This document shows positions 39,891 through 48,312 of a DNA stretch of 64,000 bases, in pieces. Both the position numbers and the translations under genes were made by a program. The notes under the pieces were generated by a model. It made no database searches. It was not told where the DNA came from and saw only the letters and a program-made list of their open reading frames with translations. The stretch covers positions 62,001-126,000 of the forward strand of contig NZ_JARQXB010000011.1 of NCBI RefSeq assembly GCF_029543105.1. The letters are read 5' to 3'. Position 1 is the stretch's first letter. Each line of letters begins with the position of its first letter. Source of the stretch: Stenotrophomonas sp. HITSZ_GD. Lineage in GTDB: Bacteria > Pseudomonadota > Gammaproteobacteria > Xanthomonadales > Xanthomonadaceae.

Positions 39891-40598
39891 TTACTGCTTG
39901 GCCGCCTCGTCCTTCTGCACTTCCGCCTCGGTGGTGATGCGGACCTTGACCTCGTCGCTCACCGCCGGCACGTAGGCGCCCACGCCGAAATCGCTGCGCT
40001 TGATCGTGGTGGTGGCATCGAAGCCCACCGCCGGCACCTTCAGCATCGGATGCTCGCCGGCACCGTTGAGGGTGACGTCCAGCACGACTGGCTTGGTCTG
40101 GTCCTTGATGGTCAGGTCACCGGTGACGGTGAACTTGTTGGTGCCGGCCGCCTCGACCTTGGTGCTCTTGAAGGTCGCGGTCGGGAACTTGGCGGCGTCG
40201 AAGAAATCGCCGCTCTTCAGGTGCTCGTCGAACTTGGCGGTGAAGCTGTTCAGGCCCGACAGCGGCAGGGTCACCTGCACGCTCGACTTGGTCGGGTCGG
40301 CGGCGTCGAACACCAGCGTGCCGTCGGCATTGCCGAAGTGCGCGGTCGGATTGGAGAAGCCCATGTGGTTCCACTGGACCAGCACGTCGGTGTGCGACGG
40401 GTCGAGCTTATAGGTGCCCGAGGCCACCTGGATCGGGGTGGCGGCTTCGGCGGCCGGGGCAGCCGGAGCTTCGGCCGGGGCGGTCGCGGCGGGGGTTTCG
40501 GCGGCGGCCGGCGCGGCGGCCTGTTCGGCCGGCTTGCTGCAAGCGGCCAGGGCGGCGGTGAGCGCGAGCGGGAGCAACAGCTTGGTGGCGGTATTCAT
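39891..40598 (-). CDS. YceI-family lipoprotein
   Basis: 235 residues from ATG 40598. Signal peptide with a lipobox LAAC (Cys20), then a 35-residue Ala/Pro/Glu-rich linker and the YceI lipocalin-like domain: GTYKLDPSHTDVLVQWNHMG, SVQVTLPLSGLNSFTAKFDEH, FPTATFKSTKVEAAG and FGVGAYVPAVSDEVKVRI. YceI proteins bind long polyisoprenoid or amphiphilic ligands in the periplasm; which ligand applies here is unknown. The membrane-anchored, linker-bearing form is a variation on the simple secreted type. No operon partner. Confidence 0.9.
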   Translation of the reverse strand: MNTATKLLLPLALTAALAACSKPAEQAAAPAAAETPAATAPAEAPAAPAAEAATPIQVASGTYKLDPSHTDVLVQWNHMGFSNPTAHFGNADGTLVFDAADPTKSSVQVTLPLSGLNSFTAKFDEHLKSGDFFDAAKFPTATFKSTKVEAAGTNKFTVTGDLTIKDQTKPVVLDVTLNGAGEHPMLKVPAVGFDATTTIKRSDFGVGAYVPAVSDEVKVRITTEAEVQKDEAAKQ

Positions 40599-40677
40599 GG
40601 GTGCGTGTGTCCTTTCGTTGGGTGGGACGAGGATGAAACGACGGGGGGGAAGATAGCGAAGCAGGGCGGTTACCGCA

Positions 40678-41268
40678 TCACACGATGCGCGCGGCTTCGT
40701 CGAAGCTCAGGCGCGGCAGGCGCGGGAACAGGCCGGCCGGATCGCCATAGCCGAGGTTGACCAGGAAATTGGTCTTGATGTGGGTGCCGGCGAAGAAGGC
40801 TTCATCCACCTTGGCCGCATCGAAGCCGGACATCGGGCCGGCATCCAGGCCCAGCGCGCGCGCGGCCAGGATCAGATAGGCGCCCTGCAGGCTGCCGTTG
40901 CGGAAAGCCGATTCGTGGCGACCTTCGCGCGGGCCATCGAACCAGCTCTTGGCGTCGGCATGCGGGAACAGGTACGGCAGCTTCTCGTGGAAATCCTGGT
41001 CGAAACCGATGATCGCGGTGACCGGCGCGGCCAGCGTCTTGGCCAGGTTGCCTTCCGAGAGCGCCGGGGCGAGCTTGGCCTTGGCCTCCTTCGACTTCAC
41101 GAAGACGATGCGGGCCGGCGTGGCGTTGGCCGCGGTCGGGCCCCACTTCAGCAGGTCGTACAGGGCACGCAGCTGGCTGTCTTCGACCGGCTTGTCGAGG
41201 AAGGCATTCTGGGTACGCGCGGTGCGGAACAGCTGGTCGAGCGCGGCATCGTGGAGGACTTCGGCCAT
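40678..41268 (-). CDS. Nitroreductase-family protein, RutE/HadB-like
   Basis: 196 residues from ATG 41268, with GGAG five bases before it; the 25-codon in-frame extension upstream lacks similarity. FMN-dependent fold: [40 protein letters not shown], quoted in part as [18 protein letters not shown], then [28 protein letters not shown] and [21 protein letters not shown]. These are the marks of the malonic-semialdehyde reductase (RutE) branch. No rut genes are nearby, so the physiological substrate may be a different aldehyde, quinone or nitro compound. Confidence 0.88.
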   Translation of the reverse strand: MAEVLHDAALDQLFRTARTQNAFLDKPVEDSQLRALYDLLKWGPTAANATPARIVFVKSKEAKAKLAPALSEGNLAKTLAAPVTAIIGFDQDFHEKLPYLFPHADAKSWFDGPREGRHESAFRNGSLQGAYLILAARALGLDAGPMSGFDAAKVDEAFFAGTHIKTNFLVNLGYGDPAGLFPRLPRLSFDEAARIV

Positions 41269-41366
41269 GGGGACTCCGGTGGGACGGCGAGGCGCCGGTG
41301 TGAAGGAAGGCGCCAGTGTAGAGTGGCACCACTGCTGGAACACACAGCCAAATCTGCAACGAATCT

Positions 41367-42329
41367 ATGTCTGACGCGCAACGATCGGCCCGAATCTGGG
41401 CGATTCACGACGGCCATGCCGGCAATGCGCGTCAGGTGCTCGCCCTCGCCCGGGCGCTGGGGGAGACCTCCCCGTGCGAGCCGCCCTTGCGGCCGGCGGC
41501 GCCCTGGCGCTGGTTCGCGCCGCGCCGGTTGCCCGGCGACGGGCAGGCCTTCGGCCGCGACTTCGCCGCGGCGTTGCAGGCGCCGCCCGCGCTTGCGCTC
41601 GGCTGTGGCCGGCAGGCGGCCCTGGCGACACGCCTGGCGCGCGCCCACGGCGCGGCGGCGGTGCAGATCCTCGACCCGCGCATCGATGCGCGGCATTGGG
41701 ACCAGGTGATCGTCCCGGAGCATGACCGCCTGCGCGGCGGAAACGTCATCACCCTGCTGGGCAGCCTGCACCCGGTGGACGACGCATGGCTGGCCGAAGG
41801 ACGGCGCGCGTTTCCCGCGCTGGGGGCCTTGCCGGGCCCGCGCATCGCCCTGCTGATCGGCGGGCCGACGGCGCGCGTGCCGTGGGACGAGGCGGCGCTG
41901 CGCAGCGAGGTCGAGGCGCTGCGGCGATGGGCCGCGCAGCACGGCGGCACGTTGATGGCCACGACATCGCGCCGCACGCCGCCCGCCGTCACGGCCTGGC
42001 TGCGGTCCCTGCCGCTGCGGTCGTGGTCTGGCGCACTCGAGGAAGGGCCCAATCCCTATGCGGGCATGCTCGGCTGGGCGGATGCGGTGGCGTGCACCGC
42101 CGATTCGAGCAACCTGCTTTCGGAAGCCTGCGCGACGCCGGTGCCGGTGCTGCCGCTGTTCGCCCGGCACGCGCAAGGCCGGGCCGCGCAGCTGCTGGCG
42201 GCGCTGTCCGCACGCGGGCGGCTATCGACGCTGGCGGACTGGATGCCGGGCCACACCGCCACGCCGCTGCGCGAAACCGCGCGCGTCGCCGCGCAGCTGG
42301 CCGAACGGCTGGGCTGGCCGGCGCGCTGA
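41367..42329 (+). CDS. ELM1 / GtrOC1-family protein
   Basis: 320 residues from ATG 41367. IWAIHDGHAGNARQVLALARAL at the N terminus, the GCGRQAALATRLAR motif, QILDPRID, VIVPEHDRLRGGNVI, LIGGPTARVPWDE and CTADSSNLLSEACATPVPV are conserved in the mitochondrial-fission ELM1 family, whose fold is that of a GT-B glycosyltransferase. Bacterial members are suspected to act on cell-envelope glycans, but no activity is proven. Divergent from the nitroreductase gene. No membrane helix. Confidence 0.88.
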   Translation: MSDAQRSARIWAIHDGHAGNARQVLALARALGETSPCEPPLRPAAPWRWFAPRRLPGDGQAFGRDFAAALQAPPALALGCGRQAALATRLARAHGAAAVQILDPRIDARHWDQVIVPEHDRLRGGNVITLLGSLHPVDDAWLAEGRRAFPALGALPGPRIALLIGGPTARVPWDEAALRSEVEALRRWAAQHGGTLMATTSRRTPPAVTAWLRSLPLRSWSGALEEGPNPYAGMLGWADAVACTADSSNLLSEACATPVPVLPLFARHAQGRAAQLLAALSARGRLSTLADWMPGHTATPLRETARVAAQLAERLGWPAR

Positions 42330-42397
42330 ACGGTGCCGGTTTGGCCTAGCCCGCGCGCCGGGCGATAATTGGCGACTTTTTCGCCATTTCCTTGCCC

Positions 42398-42979
42398 ATG
42401 TCTCGCCCCGCTTCGCCGGAATTCGCGCCGGCCACGCCCCGCGCCCTGTTGCTCGCCGTCCTCGCGATGGGCGCGGTGGTGCTGCTGTCCAACGTTCTGG
42501 TGCAGTACCCCCTCAACGACTGGCTGACCTGGGGCGCGTTCTCGTACCCCGTGGCGTTCCTGGTGAGCAACCTGGTGAACCGCCGCTTCGGCCCGCGCGC
42601 GGCGCGGCGGGTAGCATGGTGCGGCTTCGCACTGGCGGTGGTGATGTCGATCTGGGTCGCGACGCCGCGCATCGCCGTCGCGTCGTGCTCGGCCTTCATC
42701 GCCGCGCAGCTGCTGGATATCCACGTGTTCGACCGCCTGCGCCGTGGCAACTGGTGGCGCGCGCCGTTCGTCGCCACGCTGTGCAGCGCGACGCTGGATA
42801 CGGCGATCTTCTGGTCGGTCGCGTTCGCGGGCTCCGCGCTGCCGTGGATCAGCTGGGGCACGGGCGATCTGCTGGTGAAACTGGCGATGGGCCTGTGCCT
42901 GCTGGCGCCGTTCCGCGCGCTGCTGTGGCGGATGGCGCCGGTCGCGGCGCGGGCAGACCGCACCCTGCCGAGCGTTTGA
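42398..42979 (+). CDS. VUT-family (YhhQ-like) transporter, probably for queuosine precursor
   Basis: 193 residues from ATG 42398. Five or six hydrophobic helices (ALLLAVLAMGAVVLLSNVLV, FSYPVAFLVSNLVNRRFG, RVAWCGFALAVVMSIWVA, VASCSAFIAAQLLDIHVFDRL, LDTAIFWSVAFAG, LLVKLAMGLCLLAPFRALL). The YPVAFLVSNLVNRRFG and FIAAQLLDIHVFDRLR segments are typical of the VUT family, whose E. coli member YhhQ takes up 7-cyano-7-deazaguanine. A GATAAT hexamer at 42364 could be its -10 box. Confidence 0.85.
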   Translation: MSRPASPEFAPATPRALLLAVLAMGAVVLLSNVLVQYPLNDWLTWGAFSYPVAFLVSNLVNRRFGPRAARRVAWCGFALAVVMSIWVATPRIAVASCSAFIAAQLLDIHVFDRLRRGNWWRAPFVATLCSATLDTAIFWSVAFAGSALPWISWGTGDLLVKLAMGLCLLAPFRALLWRMAPVAARADRTLPSV

Positions 42980-43003
42980 CTCGTCCCGCCGCTCCACGCG
43001 CCC

Positions 43004-45817
43004 TCAACGGCCTTGCGCGAATGCCAGGCCCTTCGCCTGCGCCGCCTCGCGGATGGCCGTGCGTGCCTGGGCGATGGCCGGCGTCGGCGCGGTCAGGCGC
43101 GGGCGGCGATCCAGCGTGCAGGCCAGGCCGGCTTCCAGCAGCGCGGCGTGCGCGGCGTGCAGCGACGCGGCCGTGGTCGCCTCCAGCCAGCCGATGCGTG
43201 CCAGCGCGTCGATCAAACCCGGCGTATCGCGCGGGGCGAGTAAGCCGGCCTGCGTCGCCGCCTCGGCGAGCACGCCGGCCTGCAGCAGGAACTCCAGGTC
43301 CACCAGCCCGCCCTCGCCCTGCTTGAGGTCGAAGCGCGCCGCGTCGCTGCGGTCCAGTTCGCCGCGCATGCGCGCGCGCATCTTCAACACGTCCTCGCGC
43401 AGCAGCGCGGCATCGCGCGGGCGGCCCAGCGTGGCGGCACGCACGGCGTCGAACTGCGCGCACAGGCGGGCATCGCCGGCCACCGCGCGGGCGCGCACCA
43501 AGGCCTGGTGCTCCCAGGTCCAGGCGCGCTCGCGCTGGTATTCGTCATAGCTCGCCAGCGACGACACCAGCGCGCCCTTGCCGCCATCCGGGCGCAGGCG
43601 CACGTCGGTGTCGAACAGCCGGCCGGCGCCGGTCTGTGCGCCGAGCAACGCGATGACCTTCTGCGCCATGCGCGCGAACCAGCGCCCGGACTCCAGCGGC
43701 CGCGCGCCGTTCGACACCTCGGCCTCGCGCGGATGGTCGTAGAGGAACACCAGGTCCAGGTCCGAACCAAATCCCAGCTCCGCGCCGCCGAGGCTGCCGT
43801 AGCCGATGATCGCGAACGCGCCACCTGGTACTTCGCCGTGCGCTTCGCGCAGCTGCTGCCGCGCCATCGCTTCCACCGTGAGCACCACCGCTTCGGCCAG
43901 CTCGGCCAGCTGCCGCGTGCTGTCGCCGGCGGGCTGGCGCGCGTCCAGCGTGGCCAGCGCGATGCGGAAGCTCAACGCGAGGCGGCGCTCGTTGAGTTCG
44001 CGCAGCGCCGCTTCGGGATCGTCGATCTCCAGCGTGGACAGGCACATCGCGCGCATCGCCGCCGCATCCGGCAGCGGGCCGACAATGCGCGTGTCCAACA
44101 GCTCGTCCAGCAGCAGCGGAAAGGCCGCCAGCCGCTCGGCCAGCAGCGCGCTGCGCGAGAACACGTTGACCAGCCGGGCCAGTGCGCTCGGCTGCTCGTC
44201 GAGCAACGCGAGATAGCTGGTGCGCCGCAGGATGGATTGCAGCAGGCCGAACAGGCGCCGCAGCGCCGCATCGGGCTGGCTGGATTGCCCGGCGGCATTG
44301 AGCAGCGCCGGCATCACGCGGTCCAACCGCGCGCGCGCCGCATCCGAAAGCGCGCGCACGCCGGCCGACTGGGCGAAATCGCGCAACGACTGGTCCGCGC
44401 CGCCGGCGTCGGCAAAGCCCAGGCCAGCGAGCACGGCGGCGTCGCCCGCGTCGGGCAGCGCGCGCCAGTAAGCGGCGGCGGCATCGGGCGTGGCATCGCG
44501 CCGGCGCGGCGCGAGCAGTTCAGCGAACTCGGCCGACACGCGGTCGCGCTGCTGCTGCAGCTCGGCGTACAGCGCGTCCCAGCCCGCATGGCCCAGCCCG
44601 CGCGCGATGCGCTCGCGGTCGAGCGCATCCTCCGGCAAGGCGTGGGTCTGCGCGTCGCGCAGCATCTGCAGGCGGTTCTCCAGCCGGCGCAGGTAACGGT
44701 AGGCGTCGGCGAGCGCGGCGCCGTCGCCGGCATCGATCTGGCCGAGGGCGATCAACGCGTTCAGCGCCGGCAGCAGGCGGCGCTCGCGCAAGGCGTCCTC
44801 GCGCCCACCGCGAATCAACTGCAGCGATTGCACGAGGAATTCGATCTCGCGGATGCCGCCCGGCCCGCGCTTGATGTCATCCAGGCGATCGTGCCGCGCC
44901 ACTTCCGCGGTGATTGCCGCTTTCATCTCGCGCAGGCCATCGAGCGCGGTGAAATCCAGGTAGCGCCGGTAGACGAACGGGCGCAGCGTCTGCAGCCAGG
45001 CTTCGCCGGCCTCGACATCGCCGGCCACGGCGCGCGCCTTCAGCCACGCATAGCGCTCCCAATCGCGACCCTCGCGCTGGAAGTACTGGTCCATGCCGGC
45101 GAAGGAGAGCGCCACCCGGCCGGCGTTGCCGAACGGGCGCAGGCGCAGGTCCACGCGATGGCTGAAACCGTCTGCGGTGGTGTCGTCGAGCAGGCGCGCC
45201 AGCTGCTGGCCGAGCCGCGCGAAATAGGTTTCGGCGGCGAGGGGACGCGCGCCATCGGACTCGCCGGCCTGCGGATAGGCGTAGACCAGGTCGATGTCGG
45301 AAGAGAAATTCAGCTCGCCGCCGCCGAGCTTGCCCAGCCCGAAGACGACCAGGCGCTGCACGCTGCCATCGGCCGCGCGCACTTCGCCATGCCGCTGCAC
45401 GAACTGCTGCGCCAGCGCGCCCAGCGCCAGATCCAGGCAGCGCTCGGCTAACGCGGTGCTGCCGGCCAGCGTCGCCTCCACCGCATCGAGCCCCAGCACG
45501 TCGCGCCAGACCAACCGCGCCGATTCGGCCGTGCGATAACGGCGCAGCAGCGCGGGCCATTCGTCGGGCGATTCGGGCGACAGCGCGGGCGCCGGCATCG
45601 CGCCCGGGTCGGCCGAGGTTGCCAGGTGATGCAGCAGCGCCGGCTGGCGCACGGCGGTATCGACGAAGAAATCGCTGGCCAGGGCGACGCGGGCCAGGCG
45701 GTCCTCGAATCCTTCCTGCGGCCAGGGCGTGTGCGCCGGCCATGCGGCGCGCAGGCGGGCCAGGGAACGTTCGAGGTGGGCGTGAAGCGCGGGGGATATC
45801 GAGTCGGGCAGCGGCAT
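43004..45817 (-). CDS. glnE: Glutamine synthetase adenylyltransferase/adenylyl-removing enzyme GlnE
   Basis: 937 residues from ATG 45817 ([16 protein letters not shown]). Two nucleotidyltransferase domains with the family motifs: N-terminal [22 protein letters not shown] (adenylyl removal) and C-terminal [23 protein letters not shown] (adenylylation), each followed by a PII-uridylyl-like helical domain ([20 protein letters not shown] and [16 protein letters not shown]). It adjusts glutamine synthetase activity to nitrogen state under PII control. Length agrees with E. coli GlnE (946). The in-frame upstream extension crosses a terminator and was rejected. Confidence 0.97.
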   Translation of the reverse strand: MPLPDSISPALHAHLERSLARLRAAWPAHTPWPQEGFEDRLARVALASDFFVDTAVRQPALLHHLATSADPGAMPAPALSPESPDEWPALLRRYRTAESARLVWRDVLGLDAVEATLAGSTALAERCLDLALGALAQQFVQRHGEVRAADGSVQRLVVFGLGKLGGGELNFSSDIDLVYAYPQAGESDGARPLAAETYFARLGQQLARLLDDTTADGFSHRVDLRLRPFGNAGRVALSFAGMDQYFQREGRDWERYAWLKARAVAGDVEAGEAWLQTLRPFVYRRYLDFTALDGLREMKAAITAEVARHDRLDDIKRGPGGIREIEFLVQSLQLIRGGREDALRERRLLPALNALIALGQIDAGDGAALADAYRYLRRLENRLQMLRDAQTHALPEDALDRERIARGLGHAGWDALYAELQQQRDRVSAEFAELLAPRRRDATPDAAAAYWRALPDAGDAAVLAGLGFADAGGADQSLRDFAQSAGVRALSDAARARLDRVMPALLNAAGQSSQPDAALRRLFGLLQSILRRTSYLALLDEQPSALARLVNVFSRSALLAERLAAFPLLLDELLDTRIVGPLPDAAAMRAMCLSTLEIDDPEAALRELNERRLALSFRIALATLDARQPAGDSTRQLAELAEAVVLTVEAMARQQLREAHGEVPGGAFAIIGYGSLGGAELGFGSDLDLVFLYDHPREAEVSNGARPLESGRWFARMAQKVIALLGAQTGAGRLFDTDVRLRPDGGKGALVSSLASYDEYQRERAWTWEHQALVRARAVAGDARLCAQFDAVRAATLGRPRDAALLREDVLKMRARMRGELDRSDAARFDLKQGEGGLVDLEFLLQAGVLAEAATQAGLLAPRDTPGLIDALARIGWLEATTAASLHAAHAALLEAGLACTLDRRPRLTAPTPAIAQARTAIREAAQAKGLAFAQGR

Positions 45818-45851
45818 GCGCCGATTGTGGCATTCCCGCCGCGCAGGCAAT

Positions 45852-45888
45852 AAAAAAGCCCGCTTGCAGCGAACTGCCAGCGGGCTTT
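45852..45888 (-). terminator. Terminator of the AsmA-like gene upstream of glnE
   Basis: AAAGCCCGCT (45855-45864) and AGCGGGCTTT (45879-45888) form a 10-bp stem around a 14-base loop; on the minus strand TTTTTTA follows the stem. It lies 118 bases after the stop of the gene at 46006 and 35 bases before the glnE start, so glnE needs its own promoter, unless read-through occurs. Confidence 0.8.
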
Positions 45889-46005
45889 GCTCCCTCCCCC
45901 ACGTCGGGATGCGGGGCCATAGTGCGCAGATATTTTCCGGCATGCACGCTGCAGTGCAAAACAATACTTGGCGGTACAGGGAATGCCGTATTCAGCTTGC
46001 CGCCG

Positions 46006-48237
46006 TCACTTCGGTGCGGCCTCCAGCAGGGGCGGCTGTTCGTCGTACCACTGGCGAGCCTTCAGCAGGTGCCACTGGCGCTGGCCGTCGCGCAGCTCCA
46101 GCGCGGCGCTGAGCAGGCCCCACTTCGCGTAGAGGCTGCCGTCCTGGCGCTTGTCGTGCAGGCGCAGGCGGGCCAGCACGTCGAAGCGGTCGTTGCTGGC
46201 CTTGAAGTTGTCCAGCAGCAGCTGGTCGTCCTGCCAGTGCACGCGGCCGGCCATCTTCGTCTCGCCGGCATCGACGAGGTTGTCGATCCACTTGGGGAAA
46301 TCGCGCTTCTGCGCGTACAGCGCCATCACGAAGCCGACATCGCGCATGTCCAGCCGCACGTCGGCATCGAACAGCACCGGCGGCGTCCAATCGGTACGGC
46401 CGCGATCGATGACCGCGCGCGCCCACCAGCCGCCGCGCTCGCGTCCGTCGTTGCCGGTGAAGCTGACGTTGCGCAGCTCGATCACGCTCGTATCGAGGCT
46501 GAAATTGCGCTCCTTCAACTCGCCGTGTCGCAGCTGCAGGTCGGCCGCCACGTCACCGCGGAACGCGATGCCGGCCGCGCTGAGCTGCGCGGCCTGCGCT
46601 TGCACCTGTACGCGGCCTTCGCCGATGTCGCCGCCGGGCAGCAGCTGGAGGTCGCCGCTGGCACGTCCGCTGCCGCCTTCGAAACGCAGCTGCTGCTGCG
46701 GCAGGTAGCGGTTGTAGGCGCGCAGGTCGGGCACGCGCGCGTCGCGAAACACCAGGTGGCCCTGCGTGGTCTGGCGCAGGTGCGCCGCGCTCGGCTTGCC
46801 GGGCAAGGTGCGCAGCGTCAGGCGCAGGTCGTTGCCCTCGACGTAAGGCTTGTCCGGCGCATCGAGCGCGGCGAGCACGAAGCGCTGCATCTGCATCGCC
46901 AGCGTGGGCAGTTGCGTGCCGTCCTCGGCCGCTTCGACGTGCAGGTCGGCGCTGGCGCTGCCCTGGAAGCGCGTGGCCATCACCTGCGCGCTCGCGGCCA
47001 CGTCGGGCACGCGCACGTGGCTGCCGGCGGCGAGCTGGCCCGCGCGCACCTGCACGTCGGCATCGACCGTGCCTTCGCCGCGCAGTTGAAGCCACTTCGC
47101 GCGCGGGAACAGGCCGGTGATCCAGTCCAGCGAGGCGAAGCGCCAGCGGCCCTGCACATGGCCGGAGGCGCGCGGCACCAGGCTGGCGAAATCGCGCACG
47201 GGCACGCGCCGGCCCGCGAAACGCAGGTCCGCATCCAGCCACAGGGCGTCGGGCGCCGCACCCGGCACCTTGGCCTGCACGTGCAGGTCCTGGTCGACAT
47301 TCAGGCGCACGTCCAGTTCGCCGGGCAGCGGCTGGCCGGTGGGGTCCACGCCGAGCAGAGGCGCGGTCCATTGCGCCCGGCTGCCGGGTGCGAGCTCGCC
47401 ACGCACCCAGCGCGCGTCGATATCCGCCTTGCCCGTGCCGGTGGCGGCGCGGAACACCGGGCGGCCGCGGCTGTCGCGCTGCAGCGCCAGGCCGGTGGTA
47501 TTGCCGAGCAGCCGCAGGCGGATCAACGTCTTGTCGAGCTTCTGCACACCCTGCGCCTGCGCGCGCGTATGCGGGTCCATGGAGAAATCGGCATCGAGCC
47601 GGCCCTCGCGCAGCCATTCGTGCTCGCCCATGCGCAGGCGAACCTGCCCGATGTGGCCCCACGAGGGATAGATGCGCATCGGCCCGCTGCGCAGGCGCTT
47701 GTAGAAGCCGAACTGCGCGCTGCCGCTGCCATCCAGGCGCAGGTCGCCGAACTGCCCGCCGCGCACGCTGTCGCTGTGGATGCGGTCGAAGCGCAGCAGC
47801 CAGCCCGGGTGGCCGGGAATCGGCGCCTGCGGCTCGATGGGCGGGCCGTCGTCGCGCCGGGTGCCGCCGGTGACTTCATCGGCCTCGATGGTCGGCATGT
47901 GCACTTCGCGGCGCAGCAGCGGCAGCAATGCGATCTGTCCGCGCGCGCGCGCCGCGTCGATGTGCCAGCGCACGTGCATGACGTGGCCGCGCAGGCGCAC
48001 GCCGTGCACGTCCACGCGGCCGGGCCACCAGCTGACCGCGCGGTCCCAGTGCAGGGTGAAGCGCTCGGGCTTGCGGTTGATCGCCCACGGCGCCAGGCCC
48101 GTGTTGAGGAAGAGGTTGGCGGCGAGCAGGTAGAGCAGGTACAGGCTGACTACGGCCAGCAGGGAGCCGCGCAGCCAGCGCGGCAGGGCGTTCCATCGGG
48201 GCCGCAGGGGGCGGAGGGTCATGCGCGGGCGGTCCAT
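46006..48237 (-). CDS. AsmA-like periplasmic protein, paralogue A
   Basis: 743 residues from ATG 48237. One N-terminal membrane helix (LRGSLLAVVSLYLLYLLAANLFL) anchors a very long beta-rich periplasmic region with repeated strands such as GDLRLDGSGSAQFGFY and TVDADVQVRAGQLAAGSHV, ending WHLLKARQWYDEQPPLLEA. The layout (N-terminal anchor, then repeating-groove beta structure) is that of AsmA/YhdP-type bridge proteins, thought to move phospholipid between membranes, but no canonical AsmA domain boundary can be fixed by eye. It is a close relative of the next gene upstream (48313-50520), with about 75 bases between them. Confidence 0.65.
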   Translation of the reverse strand: MDRPRMTLRPLRPRWNALPRWLRGSLLAVVSLYLLYLLAANLFLNTGLAPWAINRKPERFTLHWDRAVSWWPGRVDVHGVRLRGHVMHVRWHIDAARARGQIALLPLLRREVHMPTIEADEVTGGTRRDDGPPIEPQAPIPGHPGWLLRFDRIHSDSVRGGQFGDLRLDGSGSAQFGFYKRLRSGPMRIYPSWGHIGQVRLRMGEHEWLREGRLDADFSMDPHTRAQAQGVQKLDKTLIRLRLLGNTTGLALQRDSRGRPVFRAATGTGKADIDARWVRGELAPGSRAQWTAPLLGVDPTGQPLPGELDVRLNVDQDLHVQAKVPGAAPDALWLDADLRFAGRRVPVRDFASLVPRASGHVQGRWRFASLDWITGLFPRAKWLQLRGEGTVDADVQVRAGQLAAGSHVRVPDVAASAQVMATRFQGSASADLHVEAAEDGTQLPTLAMQMQRFVLAALDAPDKPYVEGNDLRLTLRTLPGKPSAAHLRQTTQGHLVFRDARVPDLRAYNRYLPQQQLRFEGGSGRASGDLQLLPGGDIGEGRVQVQAQAAQLSAAGIAFRGDVAADLQLRHGELKERNFSLDTSVIELRNVSFTGNDGRERGGWWARAVIDRGRTDWTPPVLFDADVRLDMRDVGFVMALYAQKRDFPKWIDNLVDAGETKMAGRVHWQDDQLLLDNFKASNDRFDVLARLRLHDKRQDGSLYAKWGLLSAALELRDGQRQWHLLKARQWYDEQPPLLEAAPK

Positions 48238-48312
48238 CGACGAGGGCGTGGACAGAGATGCTAGGGAGCAGGCCGTGGTGCTGGTGTCAGTGCCCGCCTG
48301 GCGAGCGCGCCC